Source: TWA4 sp034086685 (GTDB taxonomy: Bacteria; Bacillota; Clostridia; Lachnospirales; Lachnospiraceae). From it: a stretch of DNA of 55,033 bases. The notes under the pieces are model-generated. The model searched no databases, was not told the DNA's origin, and saw nothing but the letters and a program-made list of their open reading frames with translations. Positions 34,074 through 42,244 of the stretch are shown in pieces. The stretch lies in the NCBI GenBank assembly GCA_034086685.1, contig JAXDZY010000110.1, positions 1-55,033 of the forward strand. The letters are read 5' to 3'. Position 1 is the stretch's first letter; every line of letters begins with the position of its first letter. The position numbers were made by a program, and so were the translations under genes.

Positions 34074-34961
34074 ATGGTTACGAGATTGCTTTTTATTGTG
34101 AATCCTGTTTCAGGAAAGAAAACAATTACGGATTATATGATTGATATTTTGAACCTTTATTGTAAAGAAGGGCTGGAAGTTTCTGTGCTGATTACTCAGT
34201 ACCAGGGACATGCCGCTGAGTATGTAAAGACCAACAGCCAGCGTTTCGACCGGATTGTGTGTGCCGGCGGAGACGGAACGATCAATGAGGTTGTATCAGG
34301 ACTTCGGGAGGCCTGCGATTACAGAACTTTGCTGGGATATATTCCCTGCGGTTCCACCAATGATTTTGCCTCCAATTTTGGTCTGGAAGGCGATGTGATG
34401 GAAAGCGCCAGACGGGCAATCAGTGATAATGTGATCAATCTGGACAGTGGAGTTCTTAACGATCATTCTTTTCTGTATACGGCTGCATTCGGTATGTTTA
34501 CCGATGTGACTTACAGCACACCGCAGTCATTTAAAAATGTGCTGGGACATCAGGCGTATGTGGTCAGTGCACTGAATCACCTGGCTTCGATCAAGCCCAT
34601 CAAGGCAGTGGTGGCCTATGATGATCAGATTATTGAGGATGAATTTCTGGTGGGACTGATTACCAATTCTGAAAGAGTGGCAGGATTCAGTAATCTGTAT
34701 AATGGGGAAGCTGACCTGACGGACGGATTGTTTGAAGTACTTCTGATCAGATATCCGAAATCCGTGATGGAGATTAATGAGGCACTTACCAGCTTTGTTA
34801 TGAAAAACTGGGAATCAAAGATGCTTTACTATTTTAAAACCAAACGGCTTAAAATCTGGTCGGACCAGAAGATCAAGTGGACGCTGGACGGAGAATATGG
34901 CGGAGAGTACAGTGTGACGGTAATTAATAACCGTCATGGTTCTGTGCGTTTCTGTATCTGA
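34074..34961 (+). CDS. diacylglycerol kinase-family lipid kinase (YegS/DgkB type)
   Basis: This 295-aa protein has the catalytic-domain signature CAGGDGTINEV near residues 62-72, plus NPVSGKK at the N-terminus and the PCGSTNDFA motif. The family phosphorylates diacylglycerol or related lipids at the membrane face. The start follows GGGTGAGG. It sits 12 bp before a LacI regulator that in turn overlaps fdhD, so the three genes form one unit. Why a lipid kinase travels with them is not clear. Confidence 0.9.
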   Translation: MVTRLLFIVNPVSGKKTITDYMIDILNLYCKEGLEVSVLITQYQGHAAEYVKTNSQRFDRIVCAGGDGTINEVVSGLREACDYRTLLGYIPCGSTNDFASNFGLEGDVMESARRAISDNVINLDSGVLNDHSFLYTAAFGMFTDVTYSTPQSFKNVLGHQAYVVSALNHLASIKPIKAVVAYDDQIIEDEFLVGLITNSERVAGFSNLYNGEADLTDGLFEVLLIRYPKSVMEINEALTSFVMKNWESKMLYYFKTKRLKIWSDQKIKWTLDGEYGGEYSVTVINNRHGSVRFCI

Positions 34962-34973
34962 TGGAGATGTACC

Positions 34974-35972
34974 ATGAATATTAATGAAATTGCAAAGATG
35001 GCGGGAGTATCCAACGCTACGGTTTCGCGTTATCTTAACGGCGGCAGCATCAGCCGGAAAACCAGAGACAGGATTCAGCAGATTATTGAAGAGACAGGCT
35101 ATACGCCGTCTGTTTCTGCCAGAATGATGCGGACCGGTCAGAGTAATTATATCGGTGTAATCGTTCCCAAAATTAATTCTGAGTCCATATCCCGGATGAT
35201 GGCCGGTTTGACAGAGGTGTTTGATAATAATGGTTATGAAGTGCTTCTGGGCAATGCCAATCAGTCCATGGAAAGAGAACTGCGTTTCCTTGATCTCTTT
35301 AAAAACCGGGAAATGGCAGGACTGATCCTGTTCGGCACAATTGTGACAGGAGAGCATATTGAAATGCTGAAATCGCTGAAAGTGCCGGTGGTCATTATGG
35401 GACAGAGTATTCAGGGGTTTTCATGTGTGTGTTTTGATGATTATCATGCAGCCTATGATCTGGCAGAGTGTCTTCTGAAGCAGCAGGTGAAACGATTTGC
35501 CTATATTGGGGTAACAGACCGGGATGTGGCAGCAGGACAGACCCGGAGAAAAGGAATGATGGATGCACTGAAGGATCACGGTTATCCTGCTGAAGAACTG
35601 GTATGTGCGGAAGCTGTTTTTTCCGTTTCTTCAGGATATGAGTGTATGAAAAGGCTGTACGAAAGATATCCTGATGTGGATGCGGTTTTCTGTTCCACTG
35701 ATTCCATCGCCACAGGAGCCATGATGTATCTGCGTGATCATGGTATTGCTGTACCGGATCAGGTTCGAATTACCGGTGTCGGTCATGATCAGAAATCAGA
35801 TATTATTATGCCGCAGCTCACTACTGCAGATTATTATTACCGTTCCAGCGGCCGGGAGGCAGCTTCTATTTTGCTGGATCTTATCAGTAAATGGAAAGAG
35901 GGGATCACCACCCGGGAATTGAAACTCGGGTATGATCTTCTGGAGCGGGGAAGTACCGGGGGGAAGATATGA
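34974..35972 (+). CDS. LacI-family transcriptional regulator
   Basis: This 332-aa protein has the LacI headpiece (VSNATVSRYLNGG) and hinge, followed by a periplasmic-binding-type sugar sensor domain. Its 3' end overlaps fdhD by ATGA. Two operator-like palindromes of LacI type lie about 1 kb downstream in front of a PTS operon, which makes that operon its likely target. The start follows a GGAGATG-type site. Confidence 0.93.
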   Translation: MNINEIAKMAGVSNATVSRYLNGGSISRKTRDRIQQIIEETGYTPSVSARMMRTGQSNYIGVIVPKINSESISRMMAGLTEVFDNNGYEVLLGNANQSMERELRFLDLFKNREMAGLILFGTIVTGEHIEMLKSLKVPVVIMGQSIQGFSCVCFDDYHAAYDLAECLLKQQVKRFAYIGVTDRDVAAGQTRRKGMMDALKDHGYPAEELVCAEAVFSVSSGYECMKRLYERYPDVDAVFCSTDSIATGAMMYLRDHGIAVPDQVRITGVGHDQKSDIIMPQLTTADYYYRSSGREAASILLDLISKWKEGITTRELKLGYDLLERGSTGGKI

Positions 35973-36754
35973 TTATCAATAATCAATTTAATTCCGGCGA
36001 GGTTGCCGGAAAAACAGGGGAAACGATTGTCAATGCGGACGGAAGCCGGGAAATCGGACACAGCCGCGTTGTAATCGAACATTTTATGGATGTGTATATT
36101 AATGAAAAGCTGGTATTAAAGCTGGTCTGCACGCCTGCTGATCTGGTTGAACTGGTAATCGGAAGGCTGGTTTCCGAGGGGTATATTGACAGTGTGGAAG
36201 AAGTGGAGAGTATTTACATCTGTAATTACGGAAGCAAAGCCAGGGTATTTCTGAAGCAGGAGCCGGAGCTTTTGCAGACAGTAGAAAACGAACCGACATG
36301 CTGTACAGGCAATCAGGTAATTCTGACCGGTGCCGGCAGAGAACTGCAGCGTCTTCAGAAGTCAGACTGGAAATCGGACTGGATTTTCGGACTGGCGGGT
36401 GAATTTGCATCCGGATCCCGGATTCACAGGGCAACACAAGGGACGCACAGCTGTTATCTCAGTGTGAACGGGAAGATAACATTTGCCAGTGAAGATATCG
36501 GCAGGCATAATGCCATGGATAAAGTTATCGGATATGTAGCGATGCATAACATAAAAAGGGAGCAGTGTATTTTGTATACCACAGGGCGTGTTCCTACGGA
36601 TATGACCAGAAAAGTGATCGCTTCCCGGATTCCCGTACTGGTTTCCAAATCTGTTCCCACAGATGCGGCTGTTGAAATGGCCCGCAGGTATAATCTGACT
36701 CTGATCTGTAAAGCATGGCCTGACAGGTATGAAATTTTCAGTGAAGCGGAATAA
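35969..36754 (+). CDS. fdhD: FdhD, formate dehydrogenase sulfurtransferase
   Basis: This 261-aa protein delivers sulfur to the molybdenum/tungsten cofactor of formate dehydrogenase. The C-terminal half carries the family signature EDIGRHNAMDK near 175-185 and TGRVPTDM, followed by PTDAAVE. The sulfur-carrier position, CxxC in E. coli FdhD, is here a Cys111-Cys112 pair in TCCTGN. The start overlaps the lacI stop. No formate dehydrogenase or molybdopterin gene lies in the window. A strong terminator follows. Confidence 0.9.
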   Translation: MIINNQFNSGEVAGKTGETIVNADGSREIGHSRVVIEHFMDVYINEKLVLKLVCTPADLVELVIGRLVSEGYIDSVEEVESIYICNYGSKARVFLKQEPELLQTVENEPTCCTGNQVILTGAGRELQRLQKSDWKSDWIFGLAGEFASGSRIHRATQGTHSCYLSVNGKITFASEDIGRHNAMDKVIGYVAMHNIKREQCILYTTGRVPTDMTRKVIASRIPVLVSKSVPTDAAVEMARRYNLTLICKAWPDRYEIFSEAE

Positions 36755-36779
36755 ATAAACGAACCGTATGAAAAATAAG

Positions 36780-36828
36780 AAAGACTTTTTGCTGAAATCC
36801 GGTAATGGTACAGCAGAAAGTCTTTTTA
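36780..36828 (+). terminator. terminator after fdhD
   Basis: A 15-bp stem AAAGACTTTTTGCTG/CAGCAGAAAGTCTTT (one G-T pair; 36780-36794 with 36811-36825) is followed by T residues. Confidence 0.85.
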
Positions 36829-36926
36829 TATGTGAGGAATAGTATTTCTCTGCTGCAGCAGCCGGTTGTCTGTAATCGGGCTTTGTAAAAAAGAACGGAA
36901 AAGGGATATGTTTTGCATTCTAAAAA

Positions 36927-36940
36927 TGTATACGATTACA
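36927..36940. promoter_or_regulatory. LacI-type operator, upstream site
   Basis: TGTATACGATTACA is a near match to the perfect site at 37067 (12 of 14 positions) and is centred 140 bp away, with a CG centre typical of LacI-family operators. Looping between the two sites is possible. Confidence 0.5.
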
Positions 36941-37025
36941 TAAAAACAACAGGGGGAATATTCAAAACCAGAGTTTTACAGAAACATAACCAAAAACAAG
37001 GCGGGAAAATAGGTAAAAAATGCCA

Positions 37026-37057
37026 TTTACAGCCATAAAGAAACGGTTTAATATAAT
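37026..37057 (+). promoter_or_regulatory. promoter of the PTS operon
   Basis: TTTACA (37026-37031) pairs at 17 bp with TAATAT (37049-37054), or at 20 bp with TATAAT (37052-37057). The palindrome at 37067-37080 covers the expected transcription start. Confidence 0.55.
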
Positions 37058-37066
37058 AATACAAAA

Positions 37067-37080
37067 TGTAATCGATTACA
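37067..37080. promoter_or_regulatory. LacI-type operator, promoter-proximal site
   Basis: TGTAATCGATTACA is a perfect 14-bp palindrome with a central CG, placed just downstream of the -10 box. This is a classical repressor position for the LacI protein encoded at 34974. Confidence 0.65.
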
Positions 37081-37129
37081 AGATAAAACCATGAAACTGT
37101 TGAAAAAAGGAAAACATGAGGAGAAAATT

Positions 37130-39019
37130 ATGGATTACGCAAAAGTTGCGAAAGAAATTTACACACTTGCAGGTGAACGCGAGAATCTGGTTTCGGCTGC
37201 ACATTGTGCGACAAGACTGCGTCTTGTGATTGTGAATAATGAAAAATGTGATGCAAAAGCCATTGAAGAGGTTGATGGAGTGAAAGGTGTATTTTTTGCT
37301 TCCGGTCAGCTGCAGGTAATTCTGGGAACAGGTACGGTTAATAAGGTTTATGATGAATTTCTGACAGTTTCCGGGATGTCTGCTGCCACGAAAGATGATG
37401 TGAAAGCTGCTGCCGCAGCTCAGCAGAATATTCTGAAAAGAGCTGTTAAAGCCATCGGCGACGTATTCGTACCGATTCTTCCGGCTATTGTTGCTACAGG
37501 TCTGATGATGGGTCTGGTAGAAGCCCTGGCAAAGGCGATTCCCACTTTTGCAGGAAGCGACTGGTTTGCTGTACTGGATATGATCGCCAATACTGCTTTT
37601 GCCTATCTGCCGGTACTGGTAGCAGTATCTGCGGCCCGAGTGTTCGGCGGTAATATTTTTCTGGGTGCGGTTATCGGTCTTTTGATGATACATTCCAATC
37701 TGATCAATGCGTGGGCAGTTTCCGGGTATGAAGGTGAAATTCCCGTGTGGCATCTGATTGGCAATGTGATAACCATTCGTCAGGTTGGTTATCAGGGACA
37801 TGTGATTCCTGTTGTTATTGCAGTTCTTCTCATGTCAAAACTGGAAGGATGGCTGCATAAACATGTGCCGGAAGTTATTGACCTGTTTGTGACACCATTG
37901 ATTACCGTGCTGGTCACTTCCTTTGCAACACTGATCGTAATCGGTCCCGTTTTTGCAGCCGTTGAAAATTACGTGCTGGGTGCAGCGGAAAGCCTGATTG
38001 CTGTTCCGTATGGAATCGGGGCTTTTGTGATGGGTGCCATTTATCCTCTGACTGTTGTATGCGGCCTGCATCACATGTATAATGTCATTGAACTGGGAAT
38101 GCTGTCCAATGTGGGGCTGAATACCTGGATGCCTGTGGCTTCAGCAGCCAATTTTGCTCAGTGTGCAGCGTGTCTGGCTGTTGCTGTTAAATGCAAAAAA
38201 GCTAAAACAAAAACAATTGCCATTCCTTCTGCTCTGTCTGCAGCTCTTGGCATTACAGAGCCGGCTATTTTTGGTGTGAATCTGCGTTTTATGAAGCCCC
38301 TGATTGCAGGTATGGCAGGAGGTGCTGTGGGTGCTGCGTTTGGTGCGATCATGGGTGTTGGTGCCACAGCAAACGGCGTAACCGGTATTCCAGGTTTTCT
38401 GATTACTACAAACTGTACTCTGCAGTATGCGTTGATGCTGCTGATTTCATTTGCGGTTTCTTTTGCAGTATGCTGGATGATCTGGCATGAAGAAGAGGAA
38501 CAGCGAAACGAATCTGCAGGAAAAACAGAAAGAAAAAGCGGGGAAAATATATCGGGTATCAGCTGTGAACCGAATACCGTATATGCTCCCATGGATGGTC
38601 AGGTAATCAGGAGAGAAGAAATCAGCGATTCCACTTTTGCTGCCGGTGTTCTGGGGGATGGAGCCGGTATTATTCCTTCCGGTAATGCTGTCTATGCTCC
38701 TTTTGACGGAACAGTAAACAGCATTTTTGATACAAAGCATGCTGTGGGGCTGACATCAGATGATGGACTGGAGCTTCTGATTCATGTGGGAATCAATACC
38801 GTGGAGCTTGGGGGGAAATACTATGAAAGCTTCGTAAATGAGGGCGATACAGTCAGGGCCGGGCAGCTTTTGCTTCAATTTGACAGGGATAAAATCAAAG
38901 CAGCCGGTTATGATATTACTACTGCGGTTCTGGTGTGCAATTCTGACGAGTTTGAACGGTTCACGCTTGAGAAGACAGGGGAAATAAAAGCACTGGACAA
39001 ACTGATTTCTGTAAAATAA
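37130..39019 (+). CDS. PTS transporter EIIBCA, sucrose/trehalose family
   Basis: This 629-aa fused permease has an N-terminal IIB domain with the phospho-cysteine in AAHCATRLR. The IIC membrane domain spans about 100-460, and the C-terminal glucose-type IIA domain has its active histidine in LIHVG. The IIB sequence, including VKGVFFASGQLQ and GTGTVNKVY, resembles sucrose-type ScrA more than TreB. The start at 37130 follows GAGGAG; the frame from 37091 adds a basic leader without a site. It is the first gene of an operon with a HAD phosphatase, HPr and EI. No phospho-glycosidase is encoded nearby, so the sugar is uncertain. Confidence 0.88.
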   Translation: MDYAKVAKEIYTLAGERENLVSAAHCATRLRLVIVNNEKCDAKAIEEVDGVKGVFFASGQLQVILGTGTVNKVYDEFLTVSGMSAATKDDVKAAAAAQQNILKRAVKAIGDVFVPILPAIVATGLMMGLVEALAKAIPTFAGSDWFAVLDMIANTAFAYLPVLVAVSAARVFGGNIFLGAVIGLLMIHSNLINAWAVSGYEGEIPVWHLIGNVITIRQVGYQGHVIPVVIAVLLMSKLEGWLHKHVPEVIDLFVTPLITVLVTSFATLIVIGPVFAAVENYVLGAAESLIAVPYGIGAFVMGAIYPLTVVCGLHHMYNVIELGMLSNVGLNTWMPVASAANFAQCAACLAVAVKCKKAKTKTIAIPSALSAALGITEPAIFGVNLRFMKPLIAGMAGGAVGAAFGAIMGVGATANGVTGIPGFLITTNCTLQYALMLLISFAVSFAVCWMIWHEEEEQRNESAGKTERKSGENISGISCEPNTVYAPMDGQVIRREEISDSTFAAGVLGDGAGIIPSGNAVYAPFDGTVNSIFDTKHAVGLTSDDGLELLIHVGINTVELGGKYYESFVNEGDTVRAGQLLLQFDRDKIKAAGYDITTAVLVCNSDEFERFTLEKTGEIKALDKLISVK

Positions 39020-39103
39020 TTTAATATGTTCATTTAAAAAAAGGAACAGATTAAGAAATAGTCGAACAATTAATTTGAAAGTAAATGGAAAAGGAAAAAC
39101 AGA

Positions 39104-39955
39104 ATGGAGACAGGGAAAAAAATCGTATTTCTGGATATTGACGGGACACTGACAGTTCCTTTGGGGAAACCGTCGGAAAAAGTCCGGAAGGCGATACGTC
39201 TTGCGAGGGAAAACGGACATAAGGTATTGATATGCACCGGACGAAATATGCCGATTATTGGGAAGGATATACTTGACTGTGGATTTGACGGGATTGTTGC
39301 CAGTGCGGGAAGTCATATTGAAGTTGAGGGAAATGTAATTTTTGATTGCTTAATGGATGAAAGTCTGGTACAATATTGCATAGATGTATTCCATAAAAAC
39401 CACATATTCTGTCGTATTGAAAGCCCTGAGGGGATCTATACCGACAAAGCAATGGACAAACTGCTGCAAAGTGCATCAGCAGATCCTGCGAATTCCGAAC
39501 TGGTCCGTATGCAGAGAGAGATGGAGAGCGGCCTGGACATCAAGAGATTTGATGAATATCCTCACAACGGAGCCTATAAACTTTGCTTCACCTGTACTGA
39601 TCTGAATGATCTGGAAGCAACGAAACCGGAACTCGCCCCTGTATTTAATTATGTAATCCATCCTTTTCAGGCGGGCGCATCCGTCTTTAATGGTGAGATT
39701 ATTCGCAAAGGTATGGATAAAGGCGAAGGCATGCAGAAAGTATGTCTGTATTATGACATGAGTATGGAGGATACTGTGGCTTTCGGAGACAGTATGAATG
39801 ATTTTCAGATGATCCGCGCTGCGCATACGGGGATAGCTATGGGCAACGCGTGCCCTGAACTGAAGGAAATAGCGGACTTCGTCTGCGAAAGTGTGCAGGA
39901 TGATGGAATTTATCACCAATTTTCACGTATGGGATTAATCGTACAGGCAGATTAA
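39104..39955 (+). CDS. Cof-type HAD-IIB phosphatase
   Basis: This 283-aa HAD-superfamily hydrolase has motif I FLDIDGTLT with the nucleophilic Asp, motif II TGRN and motif IV AFGDSMND. A large type IIB cap lies between them. Members dephosphorylate sugar phosphates and related compounds. It lies between the PTS transporter (84 bp upstream) and ptsH (73 bp downstream). It could dephosphorylate the incoming sugar phosphate or relieve sugar-phosphate stress. The start follows AAAGGAAAAAC. Confidence 0.9.
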   Translation: METGKKIVFLDIDGTLTVPLGKPSEKVRKAIRLARENGHKVLICTGRNMPIIGKDILDCGFDGIVASAGSHIEVEGNVIFDCLMDESLVQYCIDVFHKNHIFCRIESPEGIYTDKAMDKLLQSASADPANSELVRMQREMESGLDIKRFDEYPHNGAYKLCFTCTDLNDLEATKPELAPVFNYVIHPFQAGASVFNGEIIRKGMDKGEGMQKVCLYYDMSMEDTVAFGDSMNDFQMIRAAHTGIAMGNACPELKEIADFVCESVQDDGIYHQFSRMGLIVQAD

Positions 39956-40028
39956 TGATCCGGGCTGTTGATTGATTCTCATCAGGTAAAAATCAAAAAT
40001 ATTTTTAGGAAAGATGAGGTAAAATCAC

Positions 40029-40286
40029 ATGAAATCATTTAACTATGTAATTACAGACGAAATCGGTATCCACGCACGTCCTGCAGGACTTCTTGTAAAA
40101 GAAGCCAAGAAATTCGAATCCGCAATTACTCTGGAATGCGGCGGAAAGAAAGCAGCAGCTACCAAGCTGATGGCTATCATGGGCATGGGAGTTAAGACAG
40201 GCAATGAAGTAACTGTATCTGCTGAAGGTGCAGACGAAGATGCTGCCATCGCTGCTATGCAGGAATTTTTCAAAGCTAATCTGTAA
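40029..40286 (+). CDS. ptsH: HPr phosphocarrier protein, without Ser46
   Basis: This 85-aa protein relays phosphate from enzyme I to PTS EII proteins through His15 (GIHARPAG). Ungapped alignment with B. subtilis HPr puts Lys46 where Firmicute HPr normally has Ser46, the HPr-kinase target used in CcpA-dependent catabolite repression. The flanking residues M48, M51, G54 and G58 stay aligned, so the position is reliable. The start follows GATGAGGT. ptsI begins 24 bp downstream. Confidence 0.93.
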   Translation: MKSFNYVITDEIGIHARPAGLLVKEAKKFESAITLECGGKKAAATKLMAIMGMGVKTGNEVTVSAEGADEDAAIAAMQEFFKANL

Positions 40287-40310
40287 ATATAAATTTCAGG
40301 GTGTATTAAT

Positions 40311-41939
40311 ATGGAACAATATACAGGTAAATCCATTTTTAAGAAAATCGCAATCGGTAGAGTTTACTTCTATGAGAAGAATGAATACCAGGTCAAAAGA
40401 GAAAAAATTGAAGATCCCGAGCAGGAGATCAAGCGTCTGGAAGCTGCAAAGATTGTAGCAATCAGCCAGCTGGACAGAATTTACCAGAAAGCGGTAAAGG
40501 AAGTCGGTGAAGATAATGCAGCTGTTTTCGAAGTTCACAAGATGATGCTGGATGACGAAGATTATCTGGATGCAATCACCAATACAATTCAGGATGAGAA
40601 GGTCTGTGCAGAATATGCAGTAGCAACCACAGGTGATAACTTTGCAGCCATGTTTGCAGCCATGGATGATGAATACATGAAAGCAAGAGCAGCTGATATC
40701 AAGGATATTTCCGAGCGTCTTGTTGCTGTACTTCTGGGCCGTGATACGGATATGGGTGCACTGGATGAACCGGTTATTCTGGTGGCAGATGACCTGGCTC
40801 CCAGTGAAACTGTACAGATGGATAAGTCCAAGCTTCTGGCTTTTGTAACAGAGCATGGTTCTTCCAATTCTCATACAGCAATTCTTGCACGTACCATGAA
40901 TATTCCCGCTCTGATCGGTATTCCGATCAACAGAGAGTGGAGAGGCAGAATGGCAGTTGTTGATGGCTACACGGGAACTGTTACCATCGATCCTGATGAG
41001 AAATATCTGGAAGCCATGAGAGCCCAGATGGAAGAAGATGAAAAGAAGAGACAGCTGTTATCCGAGTTAAAAGGTAAGGAAACCGTAACTGCTGACGGCA
41101 AAAAATCAATTCATCTTTATGCCAATATCGGCAGTGTTGCAGATACTGCATCTGCACTGGCAAATGATGCGGAAGGTATCGGTCTGTTCAGAAGTGAATT
41201 CCTTTATCTGGAATCCTCCACGTATCCTTCAGAAGAAGAACAGTTCCAGGCTTACAAGACAGTAGCTCAGAACATGGGCGGCAAGAAGGTTATCATCCGA
41301 ACACTGGATATCGGTGCTGACAAGCAGGTGGATTATTTCAATCTGGATAAGGAAGATAATCCGGCACTGGGTTACAGAGCGATCCGTATCTGCCTGACAC
41401 GCAAAGATATTTTCAAAACTCAGCTTCGTGCGCTGCTTCGTGCAAGCGCATTCGGAAACATTTCCATTATGTTCCCGATGATCATTTCTGTGGATGAGGT
41501 TCATCAGATTAAAGCGATTCTGCAGGAAGTAAAAGATGAGTTGAAGGCGGAGGGTCTTGAATACAAGGATGTGGAGATCGGTGTTATGATCGAGACTCCT
41601 GCAGCAGTTATGATCAGTGAGGAACTGGGCAGAGAGGTTGATTTCTTCTCTGTTGGTACCAACGATCTGACACAGTATCTGCTGGCAATTGACCGTCAGA
41701 ATCCGAAGCTGGATGAGTTCTACGATCCTCATCATCCCGCTGTTCTGAGAGCATTGCAGATGATTATTGATAATGGTCATAAAGGCGGCGCATGGGTAGG
41801 TATCTGCGGAGAGCTGGGTGCAGATCTGGCTCTGACAGAAACTTTCCTGAAGATGGGCGTAGATGAGCTCTCTGTATCTCCTACATTTATCTTACCTGTA
41901 AGAGATGCTGTTCGCAGATGCAATACAGAAAACTGGTAA
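40311..41939 (+). CDS. ptsI: PTS enzyme I
   Basis: This 542-aa protein is phosphorylated by PEP and passes phosphate to HPr. The active histidine is His188 in SSNSHTAIL. The PEP-binding C-terminal domain contains FLYLESS, RTLDIGADK and the catalytic Cys in GICGELG. It is about 30 aa shorter than the usual 570. The start follows a CAGGGTG site. It ends the PTS operon and is followed by a terminator. Confidence 0.96.
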   Translation: MEQYTGKSIFKKIAIGRVYFYEKNEYQVKREKIEDPEQEIKRLEAAKIVAISQLDRIYQKAVKEVGEDNAAVFEVHKMMLDDEDYLDAITNTIQDEKVCAEYAVATTGDNFAAMFAAMDDEYMKARAADIKDISERLVAVLLGRDTDMGALDEPVILVADDLAPSETVQMDKSKLLAFVTEHGSSNSHTAILARTMNIPALIGIPINREWRGRMAVVDGYTGTVTIDPDEKYLEAMRAQMEEDEKKRQLLSELKGKETVTADGKKSIHLYANIGSVADTASALANDAEGIGLFRSEFLYLESSTYPSEEEQFQAYKTVAQNMGGKKVIIRTLDIGADKQVDYFNLDKEDNPALGYRAIRICLTRKDIFKTQLRALLRASAFGNISIMFPMIISVDEVHQIKAILQEVKDELKAEGLEYKDVEIGVMIETPAAVMISEELGREVDFFSVGTNDLTQYLLAIDRQNPKLDEFYDPHHPAVLRALQMIIDNGHKGGAWVGICGELGADLALTETFLKMGVDELSVSPTFILPVRDAVRRCNTENW

Positions 41940-42023
41940 ATTTCACGGCAGATTTCCGGTATCTGCGGAATTTCAGGACAGTTCAGTGATGAACTGCCGC
42001 GTATTTTAATACATTCTACAGGT

Positions 42024-42058
42024 CCTCTCTGAGTCCGCGGACTCAGAGAGGATTTTTG
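42024..42058 (+). terminator. ptsI terminator
   Basis: The 28-nt perfect palindrome CCTCTCTGAGTC-CGCG-GACTCAGAGAGG (42024-42051) is followed by ATTTTT. The remaining gap to dapL has GTTAAAAT three times (42092, 42140, 42154), perhaps -10-like elements. No lysine riboswitch was recognised. Confidence 0.85.
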
Positions 42059-42244
42059 TATTTCCGACTCTTGAAGTGGCAGAAGTTCTATGTTAAAATT
42101 ACCCTGTTCCTGCAGTTAGAACATTTTCCGGCTTTTATTGTTAAAATTTTACGGTTAAAATCTGAGGGGAAGTTTTTTACGGATAACCGGCAGAAGTTAT
42201 AACTGCGTTCGGACAGCGATAATAATATGAAGGAGAAAACAGTT

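Noticed and set aside
41940..42244. Possible lysine riboswitch upstream of dapL
   Set aside because: The region has a terminator and short GTTAAAAT repeats, but none of the conserved lysine-riboswitch core elements were recognised.
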